NCBI GenBank assembly: GCA_029532625.1
Contig: JARFXM010000004.1
Location: forward strand, 1,984,001-2,048,000
DNA from: Lomentospora prolificans
Taxonomy: Eukaryota > Ascomycota > Sordariomycetes > Microascales > Microascaceae
Reading direction: 5' to 3'
Length of the DNA stretch: 64,000 nucleotides
Positions within the stretch are counted from its first letter, which is position 1; each line of letters opens with the position of its first letter. The position numbers were made by a program, and so were the translations under genes. A model generated the notes under the pieces. The model did no database searches, was not told where the DNA came from, and saw only the letters and a list, made by a program, of their open reading frames with translations. Positions 46,301 through 57,798 of this stretch are shown here, piece after piece.

Positions 46301-48257
46301 TAAGAGGGCTCCTCAACAATTGAGGTAGGCCAGCCAGATGAGATTGTTCTCTGCCCTTTCGCCGCGCCCCGTAGATACCCTCAAGCCTCTACCCTGCGAG
46401 GAAACTGGGATACGTTGGCCGCTCAAGCCCGCTGTATAGCGATATTCATGTCCTTGCTCCAATACCCTTTCAAGGACTGCACTACACCGTGCCCAACGTA
46501 GCAAACCCCGCTAATAAAACTTGCACCTTCCCCTCCCATCTGACCCTTTAAATGTTCTCTGGGTCCCCGAAGATCCCTCATCAACGGCAGCGTTTGGCCG
46601 CCTGGCAATTCTCCTGCTTTGGTCTCTAATCCTGCACTGCAACTATTGCTGCAACAGCTATTAGCCAAATAAAACCTATACTCTCGATTGTTACGCGGTC
46701 GGTCTGCGATCTCCAGGTCGTGCCGAAACTTATCCGCTCAGAAGTTGCTCGCCGCCCTCGGTATCAGTATGTGCCGTGTCTCGCCTTGTCTCTTTGCGTC
46801 TCTCCTTTTTCGTCTTTCTGTTATTCCTTGCCCTTCCCTCTTCGTCCTTGCCCTCTCTTTCCACTCTCTGCTACCACGTATTGCTTCCTCCACTTAATCA
46901 CCAGACCCCTCCTCCCTTTCCCGTCATTTCCCCCATACAAGAACGCTAGTCGGCCCAGCTTAGCCAATTCGCCATTGGCGACTTCAAGTCAGGCCTCCAC
47001 AAACACCACCAGATCCCCTCAACCCCTCGTCTCGCCATTGGGCCAACGTCTTCATGCTTGCATGAGCCAGAAAGCTTGCATTCGAGCCACGACATAGACT
47101 TGGACAAGCCGGGTCGCCTGCTTCCTTCAGACTTGGCCGATCTTCACCCACTCACCTCCCTTTCCCTCCACAACACGCTCCTCCCTGGATCCTCGTCTTT
47201 GCTATCTCGTCTGTTCGCTCCCACGCATCGCGGCATTGACGCCGCTCTGCCTTACACACTCTGCATCTCCAAGTGCCCACATTTTTCTCCCTCATCTCGC
47301 GTCTCCCTCGTCCCATCCTTCCCATCTCCATCCTGACTCCGAGTTTTAACCTTTCTTGTCTGTTAGCAGCAAGCAGACAAGTACTGCCTGCGCTTCGTGT
47401 TGTCCACTCTCTCTGCCAACGAAGGAAAAGACAAGGAACTGGCTCGGGAGATCAACCGCGGCTGCGTACCTTCTGCTGGCTCGACTCCCCTCATCAGGCC
47501 CCTTTTGCTTGTCTTTCTCCCGTTTCTCTCGCCATCTTTCAACTAGCTGCCACCACCACTGCCTACATACCATCAGCTTACCAAGGGATTCGCTGTTTCT
47601 CTCTCATTCGTGACCCCTTGAGGACATCCGCCTCTCTGTGGCTCTAGTCTGCTTCCCTAATCTGCCCCTCGTGCAGGATACATTTAGAAGGCGACTGACG
47701 ACTGGCCACTTCTCCTCACGTCCAGTATCCTTTCCTCCTGCGACTTCTCTCCTTCTAAGGTGATTTTTATCCTACTTTGGGCCCCAACTGCGACTCTCAT
47801 ATCGGCCCTGCGAGTTCCTTTTTAAGTCCGGTTAGTCTCTGATCCCGCGTCTCCTTCATTTCGTACCTTCATTCTGCCCCCCTCGCTCTTTCCCTCGTCT
47901 ACAAGGCAATCGGAGCACACTGCGTACCCGGCCCAGAGTGTTTCTCCTCTTGACCTGTTCTTGTTCTCATGCGGCCCTCACCGGGTCTCGAGAAAGTAAT
48001 GAAGGCTGTTATCGTTTTGTATCTCTTCTTATTCTTGTAATTCTCGCTCTTGTTCCATTCCTCCATATACCGTCACGGCATTCTCTGTATATTACTACGC
48101 CGATATTTGACGGTTATCTTGGTCTTCGCCCACAATTTCTGCTCACTACTACCCCACGATACCCTCGAGAGCAGTCGTGCACATACCTTACCCCGGGCCG
48201 CTTTGGCCCTGACCTTTCACCCCTCATAGCCGTCCACGAAGACTTCCAGCCGCTAAG
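43328..48257. other. Divergent intergenic region with pyrimidine-rich leader-like right part
   Basis: 4.9 kb between MTG2 and the CxxC gene. The left 3 kb has no supported gene; overlapping open frames on both strands near 44.5-45.6 kb look no better than chance. From about 46.7 to 48.25 kb the plus strand is strongly C/T-rich, with few purine runs and several short ATG-started frames, as in long 5' leaders of regulated fungal genes. A TATATAA lies at 46207-46213. Confidence 0.5.
43510..43515. promoter_or_regulatory. CACGTG E-box (ATCACGTG) upstream of MTG2
   Basis: ATCACGTG matches the core bound by Cbf1-type bHLH factors in fungi. It is 183 nt upstream of the MTG2 ATG. This is a single short motif, so use is only suggested. 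Confidence 0.3.
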
Positions 48258-49059
48258 ATGTTTACCAGCGAATTTAAACAACCACGTAAACCCAAATCTC
48301 GGAAGTCTCGCACGCCTCTGATAAGGATGGATCCGGACTGTGCCATCTGCAGCGGCGCTGCTAGCCTCCGCTGCGATTGCGAGGCCAAGGCTCTGGAAAC
48401 AGCCATTAGCCAAGCTGAGCGCCGGATGATGCAGGGGATCTATCAGGAGATTCGGTAAGCGGGCTGCCCATATCCACATGTGTTAGATTAAGGCTATACA
48501 AAATCAGACTAATAACACCTGCACTTTTAGTGAATGGGCTAGAGGTCATGCTCAAGATTACATCTTGGAATATTTTAACATGCTGTCAGAGAGGAGGAAG
48601 GCGGCTCACACGGAGCACATCGACAGAATAACACAAGCCGCCTATTACCATTATCGCTCGCCCCCTCATCCAGGTCAACTCGCCGAGGCGCAACAAGCTC
48701 TCAAGCGCGGCATCGACGAAGACTGGAAGAGCAGCGTCCAAAGGTATCCTGAGGTGCTCCAATACTTCTTCAGCCTAGTGGAGTTGGCTCTACCACCAGA
48801 TGATCATCCTAGCGTCAAGGACGCCCCCCTGAGCGCCCTGAGTGGTAGCCGAAAAAGCGCTCGCCGTCCACCTCCTCCCGCTACCATCGCCAGCGGATTC
48901 CATCCTCCCGAACACCTACCTCCCGCACGAGCGTCACCACCCCCCCAACCTCCCCCGCAGCTCAGCAGGAGGACTCCCGGTCCAAGGCCAAACCGCAACA
49001 GCTACCGTGGCCAACCTCCACCTCCGCCCACATACTACGGTCCAGGAAGTATGTGGTAA
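48258..49059 (+). CDS. CxxC-motif protein with proline-rich tail
   Basis: I recognise no named function. Exons 48258-48454 and 48531-49059 (76-nt intron: GTAAGC donor, GACTAAT branch, TTTTAG acceptor) give 241 aa. The N terminus is basic (KQPRKPKSRKSR); then MDPDCAICSGAASLRCDCEAK shows Cys-x2-Cys and Cys-x-Cys, a small probable zinc site. A helical region follows (ALETAISQAERRMMQGIY, HAQDYILEYFNMLSERRK, AAHTEHIDRITQAAYYHY). The C terminus (from about 175) is a Pro/Arg-rich disordered tail with PPPPAT, PPPQPPPQ and PPPPPTYYG, possible SH3/WW ligands. Initiation at the in-frame ATG at 48327 (218 aa, starting MDPDC) is a serious alternative. Coding status is strong from the splice and composition; role unknown. 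Confidence 0.82.
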
Positions 49060-51127
49060 GCAAGGGCTGGTGGTGGACAGCACGATCTTCGTTGTTAGTA
49101 GGTGGCTTTTGGCTGTGGCGCTTAATGAAATCTAATGGTCGACCTACGTGCCTGGGGCACTTGCCTCCTCAACTCTTTTGATGCGCTGGCATCTCTTGCG
49201 ATTTTTGTCTCGGATTCTTTTTGCCATCAATCTACCTAGCTTTACTTCATCTCTTCACGACGTTACGACTTCTGGCATCATACCGAATTGGCTTCCGGGG
49301 AGTTATCCGTTATCCTCGTCACGACTTGCCGGAAAATAGAGCGGCATCAGCATTTATTAGGATCTCGGCTATGGACCATTTCTTGTTTGGTTCCAGCGGG
49401 GCTTGTTTTTGGCTGTTTCACTTTTCTTGCCTTGTCCGCAAGACTTACAGAGTCATATCTCTTCCACAGATGCCTTTCTTTTCTCTGGACCTTTTCTTCT
49501 TGCCAATCGGCATGTGGTTCTTGGCTAGTCCGCGACCATGCGCTCTGCATCGAATTTTCTTTTGAAGCAAAGTAAAACGGCAGGGTCTGTTGGGCAAGGG
49601 CCGAGTGCCGATGATGGCGTCTGCATCCGGGGGCGGGATACATTCCCAGCTTCTGAACAACGGCCATGAAGGATGTTGATGTTCCATCGAAAGAACGATG
49701 AGGGAAAAAAAAAAAAACGGAAAGAAAAAATCTCAAAACTAACCAAATTGCTGAGCATTGGGTGTATAGATAAAAGCTGGCTAGGTCGGCTGCGCACGCA
49801 AAGGGGGACTAAAATATTTAACACAGTTATCGACCGCGCAAGGACGGGCCGCTTGAAAACGTCCCCAACTCGGAACTCAAACGCCTCTCGCTGATCATTG
49901 AAACTTGGTGCTACCTGTTATCTAGCTGTGCTGGGGCCATCTGAACGATATCTGGAATGGTATCTTACTGTCTGTCGACAGATACATGTAACATTGGAAT
50001 CTCTGGCAGCTTTTCTTTTCTTCTTCATGGCGAATACCCCTCCCCTAGTTTGATTCTTGCCCAATCTCCTAGATCGTACCATAAACACCAATAAACACCT
50101 TTTTACAGGTCATTCTTTGTTCTCTCCTGTTCTAAGTCGTGCATGGCAGGTCTCACGCACCTGACCTTCCTTGCTGATATCTAGACCCAAGGTGACACAA
50201 ACCTCCCATCTAGCCCAGAAAATGTGCACACTATAGCTGTCTCCAGAACCTCCCACAATGCCATCCTGAAACCTTGAATGCAGAAAATCAAGCATTAGGT
50301 GCCCGTAAGGACGCATAAGTAGCCGTACCCAATAAGTGCCTAACTAACGCTTCGAATCCACCCCCCTCTCATCTCCCCTCCCCCACTGGCCACTCTCGCA
50401 GTGTGTTGCCCCTCCCCCGCATCGCGGTCTTGAGCTACAGCACAGGGAGTTTAGGCAGAGGGCCCTAAGGGGGATAAGGAAGGGGGGAAGAAGAAAGGTG
50501 AAAAGAGCCAGGGTAAAAACAGATGTAAGGAAGGGGGTGTCTTTGCCCTGCATGGGAGGATGTGAGGTCAGGTGCTCCCTCACACGAATCACCAGCTCCT
50601 AGACCGCGCCTACGATCAAGTGCTAGAGTGGATTACTGTCCCTTATCAAATGGCGTAGTAAGGCTGCTCTACATCATATGATACAGGCAATATAGATCAA
50701 CGATGGAGTAGGGCTCCTTCTAGGCATGACAATAGCTACTGTTATAATAGAAGGACTAGGTCCAGGAACATTCCTAGGCAAGGTAGTAGAAGACAAGGAG
50801 CCGTGGTCTCATTTAATGGATTGGAACGTGATGGATATAGCAAGAAAGGGGCGCTAATCATCAAAAATAAGTGGTTTCTTCTCTTTTTGGAATCCAGTAT
50901 GTCCCTATATATGACAGTCGATGAACAGCCAAAAAAATTCCCGGCACGATAAAAATAACTCCTGCCACCTCTGCCACACACATACACACCCTTTTTTAAA
51001 CCCCATGGCTGGCCTTACTCCAAGGAGTAGAAAACCTGCGATGGGTTTCTGAGACCTGGAAGCACAGCAGGTATCACTTTTTTGGCCACGCATATATAAG
51101 TCGCTGTTGTCTAAGAGGTTAAGCAAT
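49060..51127. other. Convergent intergenic region, no supported gene
   Basis: 2.1 kb between the 3' ends of the CxxC gene and BFR1. It contains A-rich simple sequence near 49708-49732. The open frames here are short and without features. Confidence 0.6.
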
Positions 51128-52701
51128 TTACTCCTTGACAGTGGTTGCCTCGAGGTCGGAAGCGAGCTTCTCGACCTTGGCGTCACCGTTGGACTCAGCT
51201 GCATCCTCGGCTTCGAGACGGGCAATCTCCTTCTTCGCCTTATCGATGTTCTGTTAGGGTTGTGTTAGTCTCCGGCATTCTAGAAGCATTGGGGGGAGGG
51301 GGAACGGGTAGTATGGGATATACCTTCTGGGTCTGAGCGGCCTGGTTCGACTTCCACTCGTTGAGCTTGGCCTGGACCTTCTCAATGACGGCAGGGACTT
51401 CGGCAGCGCTCATGGGAGGATCGACACCAAGGTAAGAGCAGTCTTCGACAACGGAAGGAGGACAGTTGAAGGTCTTAGCGGCGGCTTCAGTAGCACCACC
51501 CTTCTTGCTCTTCTTCCCCTTCTTGACGGCCGGGAGGTACTCGTCCTCACGGTCCTCCTTCCTAACGAGCTTCATACCCTTGAGACCGGAGTCGTCAACC
51601 TTGCGCTGGGCTTGGGCGGCGAGACCGCTGTCAGCGAGGAGGGGGGCCTTCTCGGCGGGGGCGGTGCTGGGGTCGAGGAACCTGAGGAGGCTGTTGGCGC
51701 GGCGGATCTCTTCGAGGAAAGCGGGATCGGAGGCCTCCTGTAGGAGTTTCTCGGCCTCGGCCCTCTTGCGCTCCTTGACGATGCGCTCACGCTCAGCACG
51801 TTGCCTCTCCCGGGCCTTGTCACGAGCTTCCTTCTCGTACTGGGAAAACGCGCGCTTCTGGCCGTAGTACTCATCCTTAATCTTGCGGATGGCCTGGAAC
51901 TTCTCCTGCTGCTCAGCCTGAAGCTTAGTCCTTTCGTCACGGAGAGAGCCAAGGCTCTTGTAAGCCTCGTCGGACTGGGCCTTGATCTCATCAAGCTCCT
52001 TCTGGAGCTTATTGTAGTTCTCAGAGAGCGCCTTCTGCTCAGGGTCCTCCTGGGTGTCCTTGATTTCCTTTATCTTGGCTTTGAGCTGATCAATCTGCTT
52101 CTGAGCGTCATCGAAGCCAACAAAGCTCTTGCGCATCTTCTTCATGGCGGAGACGTCGTTGAGAGCCTTCTTCTCGTCGACGATCTTGAGTGTACCGGAG
52201 TCGACCTTGCGCTCGAGATCGGAAATCTGGCGATCAAGATCCTCAAGGCTCTTATAGGGAACACGGGCGCGAGCGGTCTTCTGCTCGTTGATACGGCTCT
52301 TGAGCTGTTCGTCGAGGCGCTTGATCTGATCCATCTTGGAGGCGCGGGCGTTCTTAAAACCGGCCTGCTTCTGGCGGATCTCATTGAGCTGGGCAATGAG
52401 TTCCTGGCGGCGTTTCTGGGCGGGGGAGGGCTGGTCCTTATTCTTGTTGGGCTGGGCGAGCTCGATCTTCTCCTTGATCGCATTCTGCAAGAGACAGATG
52501 TTAGCTCGTGCCAGGTGTAGGATCCTGTTTCGAGTTAGCGGCAAATATACGTACATACTTGGCCATCACGGCCTTGTGCTCTTTCTCAGCGCTTTCAAGA
52601 GCCTTCTTGAAAGCCTCTTCGTCAGGCTTGGGAGGCTTGGTGGTCTTCTCGGCCGCAGGAGCAGCCTCGCCATTGGCCTTAGGGGGGGCGTCGGCGGCCA
52701 T
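51128..52701 (-). CDS. BFR1: BFR1, coiled-coil mRNP/nuclear segregation protein
   Basis: Yeast Bfr1 associates with polysomal mRNPs at the ER and affects secretion and nuclear segregation. Exons: 52701-52555, 52484-51324 and 51250-51128; 476 aa, close to yeast (470). Introns of 70 and 73 nt have GTACGT and GTATAT donors and CTAAC-type branches. After an Ala/Pro/Lys-rich N terminus, most of the protein (about 30-340) is heptad-rich coiled coil with high Lys/Glu/Gln; typical stretches are RVPYKSLEDLDRQISDLERK, SGTLKIVDEKKALNDVSAMK and DEYYGQKRAFSQYEKEARDK. A Lys-rich patch (KKGKKSKKGG) precedes the conserved C-terminal element around FNCPPSVVEDCSYLGVDPP. It has the strong codon bias of a well-expressed gene. 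It is divergent from RPB5. Confidence 0.95.
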
Positions 52702-54129
52702 TGTGTATATTAGAATATAGAGATGAGGAAGATGAGGGAGATGGAAACAGGGTATATAGAAGAGTGAACCCGCAAAAGGCTAGGTTCAAAAGATGGACCG
52801 AGTAGATCTCGGGAGGACGATCAGTCGGAGAAGAAAGAGTGTGTGAGTGTGGCTTGGCTACCTTTGCATGTAGCGAGGTAGACAGGACAGGACAGGTGGG
52901 TGCATTCGTATTACCGCGGGAAGGAGAAAGAACTTTAGGGTGGAGGTTTATTTGAGTGCTGGCGAGTAAAAAGGGATAAGTGCTTCAACTATAACTTTTG
53001 ATACCCAGACTTGTACTGTATGTAGTGCGATAGGATGGAAGGGGGCGGAAAGAGCCCTGAAGCTGAGGTGGTCTCTGGAGGCTTTTAGCAAGTGGCTCCT
53101 TCTACAGCATAGCTCAAGGAGCAGCAAAAAAAAATTATTGAGAATAATGGATCTGCAGATAATTAGTGGCAGGCTATTGGGGTCAAGGTACATTTCCAAA
53201 ATAGTGCGAATCAAGTGTTTGGAACCCTGAAAGGAAGGTACAAGGTAATAGTCAGAAAAGTTCAGACTAGCCCTGGACTGTGCACTAACACTCACCAAGC
53301 TGCCCCAGAGTTTTTCTCTGGAGGTTTCCATGGATGGATTGCCCTTTTGTTTGGTTTGCTAGGCTTGATATTCCTATGCCACTAACATCAATTGATGAAT
53401 ACAAACCATAGAGCTGTCAACTAAGGCAGTATCCAGAGCATGGGAACCACCAATCTTACAAGCCAGGCAAACCCAAGTCACCCAATTGACAAACAGGTCT
53501 TAGGAGAGAGTTTTACTTGTACACTGAAGAAGGGGGGGTCAATTGGCCACTTTTGGCGCAGATTCCCGCTGACCGCCAGCTCAGCTGGCTTCCTCGATGT
53601 CCTTGTCATGCCTTCGCATTTTTAACCAATTGAGCTGTGGCACCTGTTCCCCAGCAGAACCTACATGACCAGAGTCTCGAAGACGATGAAGTTTTAGTGG
53701 GGCAGGAGTGGTTGAAGCCCACTTTCTGTCGAGTAGATACATACTACTAGGTACCATCCTGGTTAAAATGTCACGGGGATGGACGATCCAGAGAAACACG
53801 CACGTGACCCGCCTCTAATGGAAACTCAAGAAACGTCGGCAAATTCCGCGTGTCCCCCACCAGCCCAGGGATCCCTGCCGACCTGCCAACGCACCTGGCG
53901 CACGGACCTGCAAGGCTGAGCCTAAGATTTTTTTTCCATCTCACAGGCCGTTGATATCGACCATTCTCGAACTCCAAATAACCCCGTCATCACCACCATC
54001 CTTTCCCGGCCCCCCGCCTCCCCCACCGAACTCCCACCACCGACGCGCCGCGGCTGTTGCATTGAAACTCAAAAAGTCTCCATTCGGTCAAAGAACCTCG
54101 AGGCTTTATTTAGCTGCGCGACCGTTACC
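52702..54129. other. Divergent promoter region BFR1-RPB5
   Basis: 1.4 kb with no supported gene. It contains a CACGTGAC element at 53801-53808, about 330 nt upstream of RPB5, and a tRNA A-box-like string near 53630 that does not fold into a tRNA. Confidence 0.6.
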
Positions 54130-55081
54130 ATGTCTGAGGAGCCCCAGCTACCGCGCGCCTCCGATAAGGAGGTTACTCGCATGTGGCGGGTGTACAGGAC
54201 CGTCATGGAGATGGTGTCAGATCGGGTACGGCTTCCCTAGTCGTTCCTCTCGAACTCTGAAGTCGAACTCCGAGAAAAAAAAAAAACGAGTAGACTAACA
54301 AAAGACGTGCGTCCACCGACAGGAGTACGAGCTTGCCGAAGACGAAGTCAAGATATCTCTAAACCAATTCCGCAGCAAGTTCGTCGACCAGAGTGGCCAG
54401 ATTGTGTACGTCTCTGTTCCCAACCATCCATGCTCCCGCCAGCCAGACTTTTCCCTCCCTCTCCCTCTCTCTCTCACACACACACTATCTATATCTCTCT
54501 CTCTCTCTTTTTCCAGATAACTAACCCGAGTTTCCTCTCTTCTTCTCTCACACAGGCGCCAGCTCCTCCAATTCTCCGCGCGACCCAGCGAAGCCATGCT
54601 CCGCAAGTACACGGCCCCCGCCACCCCAGAGAATCCCAACCCCGAACCCGACTGCGGCACCATCTTCGTGCAGTTCATCTCATCGGACAACATGGGCGTC
54701 TCCCAGGTCAAGGACTTTATCCAAACTGTCGTCGGCCAACACGCCCGCGTCGGCATCCTCATCACCCGCGTGCCCCTAACCCCGGCTGCCCGCAAGTACA
54801 TCGCTGTCGCCGAGAGCTACGCCCAGCTCGAGTGCTTCATCGAGGAGGACCTCCTCGTCAACATCACCCACCATGAGCTCGTGCCACGCCACGTCCTCCT
54901 CTCCAAGGAGGAGAAGACGGCGCTGCTCAAGCGCTACAGGCTCAAGGAGACCCAGCTTCCCAGGATCTTGCAAAAGGATCCCGTGGCGAGGTATCTCGGC
55001 TTGAGGAGGGGGCAGGTCGTGAAGATTATCAGGAACTCGGAGACGGCAGGCCGGTACGCGTCCTACAGGTTGTGTGTATAA
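54130..55081 (+). CDS. RPB5: RNA polymerases I, II and III subunit RPABC1 (RPB5)
   Basis: A common subunit of all three nuclear RNA polymerases, forming part of the lower jaw near downstream DNA. Exons: 54130-54225, 54323-54405 and 54556-55081; 234 aa (yeast 215). Residues 1-32 (RMWRVYRTVMEMVSDR) start the eukaryote-specific jaw domain; the middle shows GTIFVQFISSDNMGVSQVKD and VGILITRVPLTPAARKYI. The archaeal RpoH-like assembly domain is at the C terminus: NITHHELVPRHVLLSKEEK, RYRLKETQLPRILQKDPVAR and YLGLRRGQVVKIIR, ending YRLCV. The acceptor of exon 3 is fixed by the frame QIVRQLLQF. Intron 2 (150 nt) is full of CT and CA repeats. Confidence 0.97.
54451..54515. repeat. CT/CA microsatellite inside RPB5 intron 2
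   Basis: Two CT runs flank a CA run within the 150-nt intron 54406-54555. Confidence 0.93.
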
Positions 55082-56006
55082 AACAGGTGGTTTCTTTTAT
55101 GTCCCGTCGTTAGACGTGCTGGTTCATGGATTTGGGTTTGCGTTTTCACGCATTATGCATGGAGCAGGAGCAGTCACCCCGCTCTCTGTTCTCTCGGTAG
55201 GGAATCCTTCTCCGTCTTATTCAAAATTAAAATGGACGTACGGAGTTTCTTTTCTTTTTTTCCTCTTGTTTTTGGGTGGCATTAGGCTAGTTTGATTTTA
55301 TACATGTAGTCGTTCACTCTACGAGGTTCCGAATGTAATCAAAAGAATAGCGACATTGTTCGAGATCCCAATGCCAGCGCTTGCCATTCAGGAGAGCTTC
55401 ACTAGTTCGCGAGAATGTGATTTCGGAAGCAACCTACACGCCTCGTCGTACGAGAGGGTCGAGGTGAAAGGAGGTCGTGTATTTAGCACTCGAGACAGTG
55501 AATACTACTTGCAGCTTGAGACGGCACTGCAGTCTTGACAGGCTTCCTCCACGAGACTAGACATGCAAGAGCGAGACATCGCTAATCTATACCCACAAAA
55601 GAGAAGGAATAAAATGACGATTGTTGAACGGCTTGAAAATGGCTTTGTAGCCGGGTATATTTGTCCAAACCAGCACCGCAACCAAACCAAAACCCAACCC
55701 AAAATCCCGTTCCCAAGCCCAAGAGATTACAACGACTGAAACCCCAGCCTTCAAAACGCCTTGCAACAAAGAAAAATCCAGCCCCGGTTACTCGTTATAC
55801 CTCACCGCCCGATAGATTCCGTCATTATTCGTTGATTTCTCATCCCGCTCATCGCGGTTTCGTCCCGTCCATAGAGCAGAGGAAGTTAAAAAAGCAAAAG
55901 AAAAAAAAAAAAGAAAAAAAAGGCGGGGGAAGCAATTCAAATAGGAAACAACCGGGTATCCTAGTTTGTCATCTCTTCAAACCACCAACATCCTGTAGCT
56001 CTGCCC
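55082..56006. other. Convergent intergenic region RPB5/rhodopsin-like gene
   Basis: 925 bp between two 3' ends; A-rich tract near 55893-55921. No supported gene. Confidence 0.65.
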
Positions 56007-57798
56007 TTAGTCGGGCGCAGTTATCTCCGAGCCGCCCACGGAACGATTGCGATTTTGGCCCGGGCCGGAAATCGATCCGCTCCTGCCTGTCAGGTTTCTC
56101 GGCAGGCTCGACTGGGATGGGAAAGAGAAGAAGCCGCCGAGGTCTTGGAGCAGGGCAGCGGATCCACGGCGCACCGTACTCGTCGCTGCGGAACTCTGAG
56201 GGAGCAGGCCCTGTCGCGAGCGTACGCCGCGCGCCGTGGTGACGCTATCGCTCCTATACAGGACGGCATTGGCGGCGGCACTATTGGGTGGTTCGTCATT
56301 GAGCAACCCGCCTACGTCGAAGAACGCAAGCGGCTGTTTCGTCGCCGTACCCGAACCTCGGTGGGGTATATCCGAGGAATCGGGCCACGTAATATGTGAC
56401 GTGGGGGCCAGTTGATCCGGTTGAAGAAGCGAATCGTCACTCCTCTCGTCCTTTCCGCCCCCGACCGCGTCGGGGGGAAAGCGCCAGTCGCCCATGTCGA
56501 GCGGTTCGGAAAGTCGCCTTGGGAGCGGCGCCGGAGAAAAGGGAGATTTGAACTTGAGCGAGACAGACGGCGCCTCAGGAACCTCGCGGAGCTCCGGCTT
56601 CACACCCAGACCCAACTCGCGGACCAGGTCCTCGTCACTGCCCCAGTGGCGCTGGAGCGTCGGGCGTCGGGGGTGATTCGAGCGGTCAGAAGATCGTCGG
56701 CGACCGTACTCGGAGGACTCGAGGTCTTCTGAGTCGTAGCGGAACTTGTGTTTCTTTATACCACGGTCGCGCACAAAGGAGCCAAGGACCAGGGTGTTGG
56801 CCGCTGAGGTCGCGAATAAAAGCTCAACGGAGGCGAGGAGGGACCGGTACTGCTGGCTGCCGTTCTTCCAAATGATGCGTGGTACGCGATACAGGGTAGT
56901 TACAACGACTGATAGACTTAGCGCAAAGAGCAATACAAGCTGGACCTTGCGCTTAATCGGCATAGCACTTCTAATGATAATCGGGACGGGGAAAAATACG
57001 AGTAGGAGGTCCGTGAGGACATTGCACACGGCAAAAGTCAGGAGCTGGGCGAAGCCCTGGCGGCACTTGGGACCAGGATCGGGGAGAACCTGCCAGTAAT
57101 GGGCGAAGGGTTGGCACTCAGAGAGGTCGCTGATGACGACAACTACAAAAGTGAGGATGATGGCACCCCAGATGTAGTTGAGTGCTCTGCGATAGCTGCG
57201 CTCCCAAGTTACGTCCGTGAGGCGCTTGAAGAACTCCAAAATGGTAATTTTGAAGATCCATAGCCTGCAATTTCGCAACAGAAAGTCAGTTTGCACTCGA
57301 GACACCCCTTGGAGTCCTAGCTGAAAGTTTTCTCAAGCAGAAGCCCCCGTAAATCTCGAGCCCGGTCTAGAACCCCACCCAGTAACGTGGTGGCGCCTTC
57401 AAACTTCCAACTAAACAGCTAGGGTAATCCGGGGAACGAAAAGAAGCAAAAGTGGCGACTTACGTAGCGGCGTAGAGCACGCGGCTAGCCAGCACGAGGC
57501 CGCTAGCAATAGATTTTTGTCTAATCTCCTCATCGAATAGGTTTGCGTCGGTAAAATCGGCATTGTTCGTGCCGTGAAGGAGGACATAGTGGATGCATCC
57601 CATGCGCAGAAACAGAGGGACCAGGGCGAGGGCGGCGGTCTTGTCCTCGCGGAAGAGTTTCTCCGTACGGATGAAACGGCCAAATACGCGGAAGAGGATG
57701 ATGACGGCGCAGAAGATGGTAATCCACCAGCAGACCAGGAGGGTAGGCTTGTCCTCATCGAAGCTACGGAGTCGTGGCGGGTCTGAATATAAAGACAT
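56007..57798 (-). CDS. Fungal rhodopsin-domain (PTH11-like) integral membrane protein
   Basis: Belongs to the large fungal family of seven-helix proteins with a rhodopsin-like domain, related to PTH11-type receptors; no CFEM domain is present. Exons 57798-57464 and 57264-56007 (199-nt intron, GTAAGT donor, ATTGCAG acceptor); 530 aa. Seven hydrophobic segments are visible, including [20 protein letters not shown] (TM1), [18 protein letters not shown] (TM2), [19 protein letters not shown] (TM4), [20 protein letters not shown] (TM5), [19 protein letters not shown] (TM6) and [20 protein letters not shown] (TM7). The [10 protein letters not shown] motif with a following Cys in the extracellular loop and the [17 protein letters not shown] segment are typical. 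The long cytoplasmic tail (about 250 residues) is Ser/Arg/Pro-rich and likely phosphorylated. Ligand unknown. Confidence 0.88.

Noticed and set aside
53600..53660. tRNA A-box-like string (AGCTCAATTGGTTA on the minus strand)
   Set aside because: The D-arm cannot pair, there is no GGTTCRANNCC B-box at a suitable distance, and no acceptor stem forms. At most a decayed tRNA; not called.
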